Positions 45,789-55,591 of a stretch of 64,000 nucleotides of DNA are shown piece by piece. The notes beneath the pieces were generated by a model. The model ran no database searches and had not been told where the DNA came from. It saw nothing but the letters and a program-made list of their open reading frames with translations. Both the position numbers and the translations under genes were made by a program. How positions within the stretch are numbered: position 1 is the stretch's first letter; each line of letters begins with the position of its first letter. The stretch comes from Luteibacter sp. Sphag1AF (lineage in GTDB: Bacteria > Pseudomonadota > Gammaproteobacteria > Xanthomonadales > Rhodanobacteraceae): assembly GCF_014192715.1 (NCBI RefSeq), contig NZ_JACHYH010000001.1, forward strand, positions 682,001 to 746,000. Direction: 5' to 3'.

Positions 45789-45825
45789 GCCGCTGACCGC
45801 CGCATTCATCAGGACGTCTTAACTC

Positions 45826-46626
45826 ATGACTCACCCAGCGCAGACCAGCGATGACTCGCTCATCATTGCGGGCAAGACCTTCCATTCCCGCCTGCTGACG
45901 GGCACGGGCAAGTACAAAGACTTCGATGAAACCCGCCGTGCCACGGATGCCGCAGGCGCGCAGATCGTGACGCTGGCCATTCGCCGCGTGAATATCGGCC
46001 AGGATGCGGGCCAGCCCAACCTGCTGGACGCGCTGCCGCCGGATCGCTTCACGCTGCTGCCGAACACGGCGGGCTGCTACACGGCCGACGACGCCGTGCG
46101 CACCTGCCGTCTGGCGCGCGAGCTGCTGGACGGCCATTCGCTGGTGAAGCTGGAAGTGCTGGGTGACGAGCGCACGCTGTACCCGGACGTGGTGCAGACG
46201 CTGGCCGCCGCGGAAAAGCTGGTGGCCGACGGCTTCGACGTCATGGTGTACACCTCCGACGATCCGATCCTTGCCCGCCGCCTCGAAGAGATCGGCTGCG
46301 TGGCCATCATGCCGCTGGCCGCGCCCATCGGCTCGGGCCTGGGCATCCAGAATCGCTACAACCTGCTGGAAATCGTGGAGAACGCGAAGGTTCCGGTCAT
46401 TGTCGACGCAGGCGTGGGCACCGCGTCCGATGCGGCCATCGCGATGGAACTGGGTTGCGACGGCGTGCTGATGAACACCGCGATTGCCGGCGCCAAAGAT
46501 CCCGTGCTGATGGCTCACGCCATGAAGCTCGCCGTGGAGGCGGGCCGCGCCGCGTTTCGCGCCGGTCGTATTCCGCGCAAGCGCTTCGCTTCCGCATCCA
46601 GTCCCATTGACGGCCTTGTGGGCTGA
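45826..46626 (+). CDS. thiG: Thiazole synthase ThiG
   Basis: 266-residue TIM-barrel enzyme that builds the thiamine thiazole phosphate from deoxyxylulose 5-phosphate, ThiS-thiocarboxylate and dehydroglycine. Motifs: [36 protein letters not shown] with the Schiff-base lysine, [35 protein letters not shown], and [32 protein letters not shown]. Co-transcribed with thiS and likely trmB. The glycine oxidase ThiO or ThiH is not in the window. Confidence 0.97.
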   Translation: MTHPAQTSDDSLIIAGKTFHSRLLTGTGKYKDFDETRRATDAAGAQIVTLAIRRVNIGQDAGQPNLLDALPPDRFTLLPNTAGCYTADDAVRTCRLARELLDGHSLVKLEVLGDERTLYPDVVQTLAAAEKLVADGFDVMVYTSDDPILARRLEEIGCVAIMPLAAPIGSGLGIQNRYNLLEIVENAKVPVIVDAGVGTASDAAIAMELGCDGVLMNTAIAGAKDPVLMAHAMKLAVEAGRAAFRAGRIPRKRFASASSPIDGLVG

Positions 46627-46637
46627 AACGAAGCATC

Positions 46638-47372
46638 ATGACTCACGACGACAACACGCCCGAATCCAGCGAACCGGCAACCGCCCCGTACCTGCGCCGC
46701 ATCCGCAGCTTCGTGCTGCGCGAAGGCCGCATGACGCCTGCACAGCAGCGCGCGTTTGACGATCACTGGGCGCGCTTTGGCCTGGATTACACCGGCCAGC
46801 CGCGTGACCTCGATGCCACGTTCGGCCGTCATGCGCCGCGCGTGCTTGAAATCGGTTTCGGCAACGGCGAAGCGCTGGCCTGGGCCAGCGAGAACGACCT
46901 TGATCGCGACTACATCGGCGTGGAAGTGCACAGCCCTGGCGTCGGCCGGGTCATGAATGCGCTGGCTGATCGCGCGGCCGCCAACGTGCGTGTGTACAAG
47001 CACGACGCGGTGGAAGTGCTGGAGAACGAAATCGCACCGGGCAGCCTGTCCGAAGTGCGCATCTGGTTCCCGGACCCGTGGCACAAGAAGAAGCACAACA
47101 AGCGCCGCCTCGTGCAGCCTGCGTTCGTGGAATTGCTGGCGTCGCGCGTGGCACCGGGTGGCCTGCTGCATCTGGCCACCGATTGGGAAGCCTACGCCGA
47201 GCACATGCGCGAGACGATGGAAGCCGCACCCGGCTGGACGAACCGCTTGGGCCCGGGCCTGTCCGCACCCAAGCCTGACTGGCGCATCGAGACCCACTTC
47301 GAGCGTCGCGGCACGCGCCTGGGCCACGGCGTGTGGGACTTCCTGTACGAGCGGACGACGACGGCGCCTTAA
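46638..47372 (+). CDS. trmB: tRNA (guanine-N7-)-methyltransferase TrmB
   Basis: 244-residue SAM-dependent enzyme that forms m7G46 in tRNA. The SAM site is [15 protein letters not shown] near residue 73; [17 protein letters not shown]; catalytic [21 protein letters not shown] near 143-163; and late [14 protein letters not shown]. The N-terminal [18 protein letters not shown] is typical for the proteobacterial form. It starts 11 nt after thiG, a pairing common in gammaproteobacteria. Confidence 0.96.
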   Translation: MTHDDNTPESSEPATAPYLRRIRSFVLREGRMTPAQQRAFDDHWARFGLDYTGQPRDLDATFGRHAPRVLEIGFGNGEALAWASENDLDRDYIGVEVHSPGVGRVMNALADRAAANVRVYKHDAVEVLENEIAPGSLSEVRIWFPDPWHKKKHNKRRLVQPAFVELLASRVAPGGLLHLATDWEAYAEHMRETMEAAPGWTNRLGPGLSAPKPDWRIETHFERRGTRLGHGVWDFLYERTTTAP

Positions 47373-47422
47373 CCTGCGCTCGGGCATAAGCGGGGGCTAT
47401 CGTCCCCCGGAGCTGCCCGTCC

Positions 47423-49156
47423 ATGTCCATTGAAAACCTGGCCGACCTGATGGCCGAAACGCTGCAGGAAGCAGGCGTAAAGCGCATCTACGGCATCGTT
47501 GGCGACAGCCTCAACGCCTTCACCGAATCACTGCGCCAGCGCCAGCAGATCGAGTGGGTCCATGTCCGCCACGAAGAAGTGGCGGCCTTCGCTGCCGGTG
47601 GCGAAGCGCAACTGACCGGCGAGCTGGCCGTCTGCGCAGGCAGTTGCGGTCCCGGCAACCTGCACCTCATCAATGGCCTGTTCGACTGTCACCGCACGCG
47701 CGTGCCGGTGCTGGCCATTGCCGCGCATATTCCCAGCGCGGAGATTGGCAACGGGTATTTCCAGGAAACCCATCCCACCGAACTGTTCCGCGAATGCAGC
47801 GTGTACTGCGAGATGGTGTCCGACCCTGCGCAGATGCCGCAGGTGCTGGATTCGGCCATCCGTGCGGCGGTCGGCCAGAAGGGTGTGGCGGTCATCGTCA
47901 TTCCGGGCGATGTGGCCATGAAGAAGTCACCGGTGAAGAAGCCGACGCCGCGTGCGGGCCTGATTCCGCCGGTGCCGCACGTCATTCCCGCCGAAGCCGA
48001 GCTGGATGCGCTGGCCAACCTGCTGAATGCAGGCAAGCGCGTCACGCTGCTGTGCGGGCGCGGTTGCGCGGGCGCGCACAAGGAACTGATGGCGGTGGCC
48101 GAGGCACTCAAGTCGCCGATCGTGCACGCGCTGGGCGGGAAGGAGCATGTGGAGCACGACAACCCTTACGACGTGGGCATGACGGGCCTGATCGGTTTCA
48201 GCTCCGGCTATCACGCCATGGAAGACTGCGACACGCTGCTGATGCTGGGTACGGATTTTCCGTATCGGCAGTTCTATCCCGAAGACGCAGCCATCGCGCA
48301 GGTCGATCTGCGTCCGGCGAATCTGGGCCGACGCTGCCGACTCGACCTTGGCGTGGTGGGCGACGTGAAAGCCACGCTCGCGGCGCTGCTGCCGCGCATT
48401 GAAGCGAAGCGGGTGCGCGGCCATCTGGACCGCTGCCTTGCGCACTACCACCGCAGCCGTGCCGAGTTGGACGAACTGGCGGCCATCGACCCGGGCCATG
48501 AGTTGATTCATCCGCAACAGGTCGCGCGGCTCATCAGCGAACTGGCCGACGACGATACGGTGTTCACCTGCGACGTAGGCACGCCCACGATCTGGGCCGC
48601 CCGCTATCTGCGCATGAATGGCGAGCGTCGACTGCTGGGCTCGTTCGTCCATGGCTCGATGGCCAATGCCCTGCCCCAGGCCATTGGTGCGCAGTCGGCG
48701 TATCCGCATCGCCAGGTCATTTCGCTATCGGGCGACGGCGGGTTCACCATGCTGATGGGAGACTTCATCACGCTGGCGCAGCAGGGTCTGCCGGTGAAGG
48801 TCATCGTCTTCAATAACGGCACGCTGGGCTTTGTGGAAATGGAGATGAAGACGGCGGGGCTGCTGGAAACCGGCGTGCAACTGGACAACCCCGACTTCGC
48901 CGCCATGGCCAATGCCATGGGCATCCACGGCCGCCGCGTCACCCGCGCCAGCGACCTCCCCTCGGCTGTCGCCGAAGTGCTGACCCACGATGGCCCGGCG
49001 CTGCTGGATGTCGTCTGCAACCGGCTTGAGCTGTCGATGCCGCCGAAGATCAGCGCCGCGCAGGTCAAGGGATTCAGCCTGTACGCGTTGCGGGCCGTGA
49101 TGAGCGGACGCGGCGATTCCATCGTGGATCTGGCGTTGAGCAACCTGAGCCGCTGA
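47423..49156 (+). CDS. poxB: Pyruvate dehydrogenase (quinone) PoxB
   Basis: 577-residue thiamine-diphosphate flavoenzyme that decarboxylates pyruvate to acetate and passes electrons to ubiquinone at the membrane. The start [35 protein letters not shown] is the PoxB N terminus, with catalytic Glu in [17 protein letters not shown] domain in the middle; ThDP-Mg motif [13 protein letters not shown]...VIVFNN near 435-465. The C-terminal tail [25 protein letters not shown] fits the lipid-activated helix. Length matches E. coli PoxB (572). Often induced in stationary phase, not visible here. Confidence 0.94.
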   Translation: MSIENLADLMAETLQEAGVKRIYGIVGDSLNAFTESLRQRQQIEWVHVRHEEVAAFAAGGEAQLTGELAVCAGSCGPGNLHLINGLFDCHRTRVPVLAIAAHIPSAEIGNGYFQETHPTELFRECSVYCEMVSDPAQMPQVLDSAIRAAVGQKGVAVIVIPGDVAMKKSPVKKPTPRAGLIPPVPHVIPAEAELDALANLLNAGKRVTLLCGRGCAGAHKELMAVAEALKSPIVHALGGKEHVEHDNPYDVGMTGLIGFSSGYHAMEDCDTLLMLGTDFPYRQFYPEDAAIAQVDLRPANLGRRCRLDLGVVGDVKATLAALLPRIEAKRVRGHLDRCLAHYHRSRAELDELAAIDPGHELIHPQQVARLISELADDDTVFTCDVGTPTIWAARYLRMNGERRLLGSFVHGSMANALPQAIGAQSAYPHRQVISLSGDGGFTMLMGDFITLAQQGLPVKVIVFNNGTLGFVEMEMKTAGLLETGVQLDNPDFAAMANAMGIHGRRVTRASDLPSAVAEVLTHDGPALLDVVCNRLELSMPPKISAAQVKGFSLYALRAVMSGRGDSIVDLALSNLSR

Positions 49157-49729
49157 GCGAAGCGCAGGCTGGTCGATCGCTGCGCTGGCGGCACACATGA
49201 GGCGACCCGCTCCCGCAGGTCGCCTCAGGCGGGCAAGCCGGCCGGGCAAGTGTCCTGCGTGGGAGCGCAGCTTGCTCGTGATGCGTAGCGAAGCGGGCCC
49301 CAAAGCCTGCCTGTGCGGCGCCGGGACGGAGGGAGGCCACCTGCGTACTTCTTGAACAGTGCGGGTTTCCAGGCCCGGCCGCCGAGGAAGTCGGCAGCGC
49401 GGAAAGCATCCCGACTCACCGCAGGCGTAGCTATCCGATCATTCCGAAAATCGGGCCAGAATGATGTGAGAGCGGACGGGTGATGGCGGCGGAGAAAACG
49501 GCGCTGCCTGATGGGGAAGAGGGCTTGCTCACGTTCCGCCGCGAAGCGCCGTTCTTGAGGCCGTTCCGGCACACGAAAAAAGTCCGCCCCCTGCACCCTC
49601 GTTCAGCCCGCACGCAACCTCGCATCTCAGTCGCAGCGTATACTCCTGACGCATTACCCGCTGCCCTGGCCGCACGATGCCGACAGCTCCACGCATTCGC
49701 AACACCTACCGGACCAGGAACGCCGGCTA
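49157..49729. repeat. Intergenic region with stem-loop and REP-like unit
   Basis: 49198-49207 and 49218-49227 form a perfect 10-bp stem (TGAGGCGACC), likely ending poxB. Next come REP-like pieces (GGCGGGCAAGCC, and TGGGAGCGCAGCTTGCTCGTGATG near 49259-49283). The remaining 440 bp hold only weakly coding-like frames (for example 49480-49752), none with an RBS or family match. Confidence 0.6.
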
Positions 49730-51571
49730 GTGGCTCTGACCCTCACGCCTGAAATGATCCTCGTGCTTGGCCTGGTGGGCTTCACCATGGTCATGCTCGT
49801 GCTGGAATGGATCCGGGCCGACATGGTCGCGTTGCTGGTGGTAGTGACCATTGGCCTGACCGGGCTGATTCCCGGTGACCAGGTGTTCAACGGCTTTGCC
49901 GGTAACGCCGTCATCGCGATCATTGCCATCATGATCATGGGCGCGGGCCTGGACCGTGCGGGTGTCCTCAACCTCACCGCTGCTTTCGTGATGCGCATGG
50001 CGCGGGGTGTCGAGTCGCGCCTTGGCGTGGTGGTCAACAGCGTCACCAGCCTGTTCAGCGCTGTCATTCCCAGCCAGGCGCTGGCGGCCCTGATGATTCC
50101 GGTGACCAGCCGACTGTCCGCCCGAACGGGCGTGCCGCTGTCACGGCTGCTGCTGCCGATGGCGTTCTGCATTCTCACGGCAACCAACACCACGCTGATC
50201 GCCAACTCGCCGCTGATCGTCCTCAACGACCTGATCGCCAGCGCCAACAGCAACCTGCCTCCCGGCGCGCACACCATCCCGAAGTTCGGCTTGTTCAGCG
50301 TCACGCCGGTCGGTCTCGTGCTCGCGGCAGCCGGCGTGCTTTTCTTCTACCTGTTCACCCGCAAGCTGCTGCCTGAGCGCGAGGACGACCGCCTCAAGGT
50401 CACACCCGGCCGAACGGAAAGCTACTTCGCCGATACCTACGGCATCGTCGGTGAAACGGCCGAACTCACGGTCACGGCGGAAAGTCCGCTGGTCGGCATG
50501 AGCATCGGCGAAGTGGAGCAGCTTCACGGCGCGCCGCTGATCCTGGCCATCAAGAACGGCAACGAATCCCGCGTGGCGCCCCCTTCGGATCAGATGATCT
50601 GGGTGGGCACGGTGCTCGGCGTGCTGGCGCCCAAAGACGCCATCAACACCTTCGCCAACAACCAGCTCTGCCGCGTTTCCACGCGCATGCGCCAGCTGGG
50701 CGAGCAGTTCAATACCACTCAGGCGGGTATTTCAGAAGCCGTGGTGCCGCCCAGTTCGCGCTTCATCAAGCAGACGGTCGGCGAGCTTCGCCTGCGCAAG
50801 CGTTTCGGCATTTCCGTGCTGGCGGTCAATCGAGGCGACGAGGTGTTCCGCGAGGACGTCCGCGCGGTCACCCTGCGCGCGGGTGACACGCTGGTGCTGC
50901 ACAGCAAGTGGCGCGACCTGATGCAGGCCCAGGAAGACCGCGACTTCGTGGTCGTGACCGACGTTCCGAAAGAGGAAGCCCGCCCCGGCAAGATCTGGCA
51001 GGCCGTGGGCTTCTTCGTGCTGGCCAAGTGCCTGGCGCTGTTCACCCACTTGGACCTGTCGGTCGCGATGATGACCGGCGCCGTGGGCATGCTGCTGACC
51101 GGCGTGCTGAACATGGACGAGGCCTACAAGGCCATCAACTGGAAAACCATCTTCGTTACCGCCTGCCTCATTCCGCTGGGCTGGTCGATGGATTCCACGG
51201 GCACCGCCTCGTGGATCGCGCAGGAAGTGCTGAACGTGCTGGGCGGTGCGCCGCAGTGGACGTTGCAACTGTCCATCGCGGTGCTCACGCTGATGTTCTC
51301 GCAGGTCATGTCCAATGTGGGCGCCACCGTCATGATGGTGCCCATCGCCATCAGCGTGGCGGTGAGCACGGGTGGCAATCCGTCGGCCTACGCGCTGATT
51401 GTGGCCGTATCGTCGTCGAACACATTCCTGCTGTCGTCGGGCCACCCGGCGCTGATGATGGTGGCGGGTCCCGGCGGCTATCGCGGCAAGGACTTCCTGC
51501 GGGTAGGCATTCCGCTCACCATCCTGGTGCTGGCGCTGACCCTGGTCACCATCAATCTCATGTACCGCTGA
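49730..51571 (+). CDS. SLC13/DASS-family transporter with internal RCK_C (TrkA-C) domains
   Basis: 613-residue inner-membrane protein. N-terminal helices to about residue 220 include IRADMVALLVVVTIGLTGLIPGDQVFNGFAGNAVIAIIAIMIMGAGLD. Two regulatory RCK_C-like domains follow (about 240-330 and 335-415: ESPLVGMSIGEVEQL, KQTVGELRLRKRFGISVLAVNRGDEV). The second helix bundle has SQVMSNVGATVMMVPIAISV. This layout fits sodium-coupled sulfate/dicarboxylate transporters; the substrate is not predictable. Start GTG at 49730 with AGGAA upstream. The end overlaps the convergent Rieske gene by 14 bp. Confidence 0.87.
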   Translation: MALTLTPEMILVLGLVGFTMVMLVLEWIRADMVALLVVVTIGLTGLIPGDQVFNGFAGNAVIAIIAIMIMGAGLDRAGVLNLTAAFVMRMARGVESRLGVVVNSVTSLFSAVIPSQALAALMIPVTSRLSARTGVPLSRLLLPMAFCILTATNTTLIANSPLIVLNDLIASANSNLPPGAHTIPKFGLFSVTPVGLVLAAAGVLFFYLFTRKLLPEREDDRLKVTPGRTESYFADTYGIVGETAELTVTAESPLVGMSIGEVEQLHGAPLILAIKNGNESRVAPPSDQMIWVGTVLGVLAPKDAINTFANNQLCRVSTRMRQLGEQFNTTQAGISEAVVPPSSRFIKQTVGELRLRKRFGISVLAVNRGDEVFREDVRAVTLRAGDTLVLHSKWRDLMQAQEDRDFVVVTDVPKEEARPGKIWQAVGFFVLAKCLALFTHLDLSVAMMTGAVGMLLTGVLNMDEAYKAINWKTIFVTACLIPLGWSMDSTGTASWIAQEVLNVLGGAPQWTLQLSIAVLTLMFSQVMSNVGATVMMVPIAISVAVSTGGNPSAYALIVAVSSSNTFLLSSGHPALMMVAGPGGYRGKDFLRVGIPLTILVLALTLVTINLMYR

Positions 51572-51905
51572 GTACCACGCGGCCCTCGCTCACATCTACC
51601 GGCACGGCACGCAGCCGGTCGCCACGGCACGGCCCGGCGGTGCATTCCCCCGTTGCGGCGGCGAAGCTGGCGCCATGGGCGGCGCAGACCAGCACATCGT
51701 TTTTCACCAGAAACTTGCCCGGCGCCCAGTCCAGGCGGCGCCCGGCGTGCGGGCAAATATTGAGGTACGCGCGGGCCTGGCCGTCACGACGCCAGACCAC
51801 CAGCGATTCGTCCTCGCCATTGACCACGGCCTGAACTTCGATGGCTCCGCCGTCGGGAATGTCGTCCAATTGGCAAAGCACGGCAGCCGTGGATGAAATG
51901 TCCAT
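51558..51905 (-). CDS. Rieske [2Fe-2S] small ferredoxin-like protein
   Basis: 115 residues. Ligands are Cys-Pro-His in NICPHAGRRLDW and Cys-Ala-Ala-His in VLVCAAHGASF, the CXH...CXXH Rieske pattern with an intermediate loop of about 20 residues. It resembles stand-alone Rieske proteins or the small subunit of nitrite reductase (NirD-like). It should shuttle electrons in the cytoplasm. The ATG at 51905 follows AGGAGA. Partner oxygenase or reductase not in the neighbourhood. Confidence 0.85.
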   Translation of the reverse strand: MDISSTAAVLCQLDDIPDGGAIEVQAVVNGEDESLVVWRRDGQARAYLNICPHAGRRLDWAPGKFLVKNDVLVCAAHGASFAAATGECTAGPCRGDRLRAVPVDVSEGRVVLSGT

Positions 51906-51985
51906 GGGCACTTGTCTCCTGAAGGAATTGGCCCCAAGGTTAGAGGCCTGCATGCATGTCATTGTGCCATACGGATTTTTAACCA

Positions 51986-52285
51986 ATGCGCTTCACATTC
52001 CCCTCTCCCCGCCGCTCCCGTAACCCGCTGGTTCGCGTGCTCTCGCTGCTGGCCGGCCTGGCTGTGCTCGGCGTTCTGCTGGTGTTCGGCGTCGTGGTGC
52101 TGGGTGTGCTCGCCGTGGGTGGTGCTGCATTCCTGATCTGGCGGCAGTGGAAGCTGGCCCGCCTGCGTGCCGCTGGCGTCATTCCGCCGGCACGGGCCAA
52201 CACCACCGCTGCTCCGCACGATTCCAACGTGCTGGAAGGTGAGTTCGTGGTCATCCAGCAGCAGGGCCGACCGGTCCACCACTGA
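51986..52285 (+). CDS. Small membrane protein of unknown function
   Basis: 99 residues: basic N terminus (FPSPRRSRNPLVR), one long or two closely spaced hydrophobic helices (about 19-51, LAGLAVLGVLLVFGVVVLGVLAVGGAAFLIW), then a soluble tail ending NVLEGEFVVIQQQGRPVHH. The tail motif LEGEFVVI recurs in small proteobacterial membrane proteins, none with a known role to me. The SD is poor. Divergent from the Rieske gene. Confidence 0.6.
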   Translation: MRFTFPSPRRSRNPLVRVLSLLAGLAVLGVLLVFGVVVLGVLAVGGAAFLIWRQWKLARLRAAGVIPPARANTTAAPHDSNVLEGEFVVIQQQGRPVHH

Positions 52286-52352
52286 GCACAAGATGCGGAT
52301 GGCGCAGGGATTGCCCGCCGCCTAGTCTGGTCTTCATCGAAGGAGACCCCGC

Positions 52353-53225
52353 ATGACTACATCATCGGCCGCCAGGTCGCTCCGTGACCCGCTGGAACAG
52401 GTACGCATCGCACTGGATACCTCAGAGCGTGCGCCCAACCTGACCGAACTGGCCCGCATTGCCGAACTCAGCCCGTCGCACTTGCAGCGCGCGTTCCGTC
52501 GTCGCTACGGCGTGAGCCCGGCGGAATACGCACGCGCCCGCCGCTTCGGCCAGTTGCGCTCCGCGCTGCGCGACGGCAGCGCCGTGACCGATGCCGTGTA
52601 CGAAGCAGGCTTCGGATCAGGTAGCCGCGTGTACGAACACAGCGACCGCCTTCTGGGCATGACGCCCGCCAGCTATCGCGCTGGCGGAGCGGGCGCCAGC
52701 ATCCGTTTCACCACCACCGACACGCCGCTGGGAACGCTGCTGGTGGCAACGACGGAACGCGGCATCTGCTCGGTGACCCTGGGTGATGACGATGCGTCGC
52801 TGAAACAACGGCTGCGCGATGAATTTCCTCTGGCGTCGCTGGAGCGCGTGGACGCGGGGCGCGAGGAATGGCTGGATGCCGTTATTGCGCGCGTGGCCTG
52901 CGAGCTCGGCTGGAGCGACCGCCAGGCTCCCGCCCTTCCTCCGCTGGACGTCGCCTTTACTGCCTTTCAATGGCGCGTATGGGATGCCCTCACCCGCATT
53001 CCCAGCGGCGAGACATGGAGCTACGGCCAACTGGCCGCCGAACTGGGCATGCCACGTGCCGCGCGCGCGGTGGGCCGGGCCTGTGGCAGCAACAAGCTGG
53101 CCCTGATCGTCCCGTGCCATCGCATTGTGCGCGAGGACGGCACGCTGGGCGGGTGGCGCTGGGGCGTCAGTCGCAAAGACCGCCTGCTGGCCGCCGAGCG
53201 CGCCATGAGCGAGGCTCAAGGCTGA
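52353..53225 (+). CDS. AraC-type HTH fused to O6-alkylguanine-DNA methyltransferase (Ada-like, lacking the N-terminal zinc domain)
   Basis: 290 residues. Residues about 10-105 are an AraC double HTH (NLTELARIAELSPSHLQRAFRRRYGVSPAEYARARR; DAVYEAGFGSGSRVYEHSDRLLGMTPASYR). Residues about 110-285 are the alkyltransferase, with acceptor Cys in IVPCHRIVREDGTLGGWRWG and RAVGRACGSNKLAL. It repairs O6-methylguanine. The methylphosphotriester-sensing Cys4 zinc domain of Ada is absent, so how it would be switched on is unclear. The ATG at 52353 follows AAGGAG. Confidence 0.92.
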   Translation: MTTSSAARSLRDPLEQVRIALDTSERAPNLTELARIAELSPSHLQRAFRRRYGVSPAEYARARRFGQLRSALRDGSAVTDAVYEAGFGSGSRVYEHSDRLLGMTPASYRAGGAGASIRFTTTDTPLGTLLVATTERGICSVTLGDDDASLKQRLRDEFPLASLERVDAGREEWLDAVIARVACELGWSDRQAPALPPLDVAFTAFQWRVWDALTRIPSGETWSYGQLAAELGMPRAARAVGRACGSNKLALIVPCHRIVREDGTLGGWRWGVSRKDRLLAAERAMSEAQG

Positions 53226-53311
53226 CCCGGAAAGGTTTCGCTACCGCAGCCGGCGTGACAGCGATATCGTTCACGTTCGCGCTCCCCACGCGGTGCCCAC
53301 GGACGACTTCC

Positions 53312-54235
53312 ATGAACGACAGCGCCTCTTGTACGACCGCTCCAACTCCTGTTACTGCCCTGGCCGATCCGCGCTGGATGGTGCCGCTTGCGCTGTTCGC
53401 CCTGTACATCATCTGGGGTTCGACATATCTGGCGATTCGCTACGCACTGGTCAGCTATCCGCCGTTTCTTCTGGCCGGCATGCGCTTTGCGATTGCGGGC
53501 GTGCTGCTGTTCGGGTTCCTGCGCCTGCGCGGCGCCACCCTGCCTACCGCGTTGCAGTGGCGTAACGCCGCGATCTCCGGCGTTCTGCTGCTGGCTTGCG
53601 GAAACGGACTGGTGTGCTTTGCCGAAGAATCGGTGAGCTCGGGCATCGCTGCGGTTGCTGTTGCCAGCATGCCGCTGTTTGCCGCGCTGTTTGCGGGCAT
53701 GTACGGCGAGTGGCCGCATCGCAAGGAGACCATCGGCCTGCTGCTCGGCTTCGTGGGCGTCATCGTGCTGAACATGGGTGCGGGCCTTTCCAGTTCGCGA
53801 CTGGGTGCCATCGCACTCATCTGCGCCGCGTCGGCATGGGCGTTCGGTTCGGTGTGGAGCAAGCGGCAGGACATGCCCAAAGGCCCGATGAACGTGGCCG
53901 CGCAGATGCTTTGCGCCAGCGTGGCGCTGGTCATCGTGGCGCTGCTGCGCGGCGAACGGCTGCCTGCCCATCCTGAAACGAGCGCCACCCTCGCCCTCGC
54001 CTATCTGGTGGTATTCGGCTCGATGATCGCGTTCAGCGCGTACCTGTATGTGCTCAAGACGGTGCGGCCGGCAGTGGCCACCAGCTACGCCTATGTGAAT
54101 CCGCCCGTCGCCGTGCTGTTCGGTGTGGCCTTTGCGGGTGAGCATGTGGGCCCGTTCGATATCGCCGGCATGGCCATCATCCTGGTGGGCGTGGGCATCA
54201 TCACGCTGATGCGCCAGCGCGCTGCGGTGCGTTGA
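53312..54235 (+). CDS. EamA/DMT-family transporter (YedA-like)
   Basis: 307 residues with ten hydrophobic helices in two EamA repeats. WMVPLALFALYIIWGSTYLAIRYAL and FFLLAGMRFAIAGVLLFGFL-like start, GNGLVCFAEESVSSGIAAVAVASMPLFAALF, and SYAYVNPPVAVLFGVAFAGEHVGPFDIAGMAIILVGV near the end match YedA. The substrate is unknown. The ATG at 53312 is chosen; the frame from 52868 lies within the preceding gene. Convergent with the ABC efflux operon, 21 bp apart. Confidence 0.88.
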   Translation: MNDSASCTTAPTPVTALADPRWMVPLALFALYIIWGSTYLAIRYALVSYPPFLLAGMRFAIAGVLLFGFLRLRGATLPTALQWRNAAISGVLLLACGNGLVCFAEESVSSGIAAVAVASMPLFAALFAGMYGEWPHRKETIGLLLGFVGVIVLNMGAGLSSSRLGAIALICAASAWAFGSVWSKRQDMPKGPMNVAAQMLCASVALVIVALLRGERLPAHPETSATLALAYLVVFGSMIAFSAYLYVLKTVRPAVATSYAYVNPPVAVLFGVAFAGEHVGPFDIAGMAIILVGVGIITLMRQRAAVR

Positions 54236-54256
54236 GTCGCACCGCAGCCGCTTTCC

Positions 54257-55579
54257 TCACAGTTCCCGCAATGCCGTGGTCACCGGCAGGCGTGCCGCGC
54301 GCACGGCGGGAAACAGTCCGCCGATGAAGCCGATGGCCAGCGCCCACTTCACGCCCATCCACAGAAGCTCGGGCGACACGCGGAACTGAAAGACCACCTG
54401 GCTGAAGTTGGCGCCCAGGGTGGATGCGGTGTAGCCGTTGAAGGCGAACCAGACGACACCCGCCCCCACCAGGCCACCCAGCAACGCCAGCAACATGGTT
54501 TCGAGCATCACCGACATCACCACGGGTGTACCGCGAAAGCCGATGGCGCGCAGCGTCGCGATTTCACGGCCCCGCGCCGCGATGGCGGAAAACATCGTGT
54601 TCAACGCACCGAACACCGCACCAATCGCCATGATGGTGCCGACCACCAGGCCCACGATGCGCAGCACCTTGGTCAGGCCTTCAGACTGCTTGCTGAAGTA
54701 TTCCTTCGTGGTACTGACGTCCACCTTGATGCGCGGATCACCGACCAGTGCGGCCTTGAAGGCGTCGAACGCAGCGGGTGAATCCAGCATCACCGTCACC
54801 GACTGCACGCTGCTGCCACGCCGATAGGCCGATGCCACGGTCTGCGTGTCACCCCACAGTTCCGACTCCAGCACGTCTCCTGAGCGGAACACGCCAACGA
54901 CGGTCCAGCGCTGACCGGCAAGACGGATCTCCTTGCCCACGTCCAGCCCTTCAAACTGATGACGTGCACCTGTGCCCACAATCAGCTCATGCATGCCTGG
55001 CGTGAACTTGCGGCCTTCCACGATCTGCACCTGATCGCGCAGACCCCACACCGCCGTACTTACCCCACGGATGGGCACATTGGCGTCACTGCCCGGCTCG
55101 CCCTTGCGCGGCAGGTTGGCGACAACTACCAGTTCTGCCGATGCCAGCGGCTTGCCCTGCGCGTCCTTGCGTACACCGGGGGCTTCCATCACCACGTTGG
55201 CGCTGTCGCGATCCATGACGGAGTTGAGCTCCGCCTGCGAGCCACCGCGCAGCACGATCGCGCTGCGATCATTGCCCGCCGATTGCAGCGTGGCACTGAA
55301 GCCCTCGCTCATCGCCAGCATGGCGACCAGCACACCAACCACACCTGCAATACCGATCACCACCACGGATGACGAACCGATACGGTCACGCAGCGTGCTC
55401 AAGCCAACGCGCGTGACCGAAGCGGTCTGCCGTCCGCGGCGGGTCAGCAGCATCCAGAGGGCAACGACAACCACCAGACCGGCGACGCCCTGCCACGGCA
55501 ACGCAATCCACACCACAAGAAACAACGCGACGACGGCCAGCATGCCGAGGCCAAACAGAAACTTCCGGAACGTTTTCAT
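54257..55579 (-). CDS. ABC efflux permease (MacB/FtsX type), last gene of four-gene operon
   Basis: 440 residues. Two N-terminal hydrophobic segments (about 10-45), another near 75-95 (SSVVVIGIAGVVGVLVAMLAMSEGFSATL), a periplasmic core, then three C-terminal helices with ARGREIATLRAIGFRGTPVVMSVMLE as the coupling segment. Paired with the upstream permease. It forms the exporter with the ATPase and membrane fusion protein of the same operon. Gap to the preceding gene is 12 nt. Confidence 0.87.
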   Translation of the reverse strand: MKTFRKFLFGLGMLAVVALFLVVWIALPWQGVAGLVVVVALWMLLTRRGRQTASVTRVGLSTLRDRIGSSSVVVIGIAGVVGVLVAMLAMSEGFSATLQSAGNDRSAIVLRGGSQAELNSVMDRDSANVVMEAPGVRKDAQGKPLASAELVVVANLPRKGEPGSDANVPIRGVSTAVWGLRDQVQIVEGRKFTPGMHELIVGTGARHQFEGLDVGKEIRLAGQRWTVVGVFRSGDVLESELWGDTQTVASAYRRGSSVQSVTVMLDSPAAFDAFKAALVGDPRIKVDVSTTKEYFSKQSEGLTKVLRIVGLVVGTIMAIGAVFGALNTMFSAIAARGREIATLRAIGFRGTPVVMSVMLETMLLALLGGLVGAGVVWFAFNGYTASTLGANFSQVVFQFRVSPELLWMGVKWALAIGFIGGLFPAVRAARLPVTTALREL

Positions 55580-55591
55580 GGGAGGGTTTCC

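Noticed and set aside
49480..49752. 90-codon frame between poxB and the DASS transporter
   Set aside because: It overlaps the transporter start, lacks an RBS and shows only basic low-complexity sequence.
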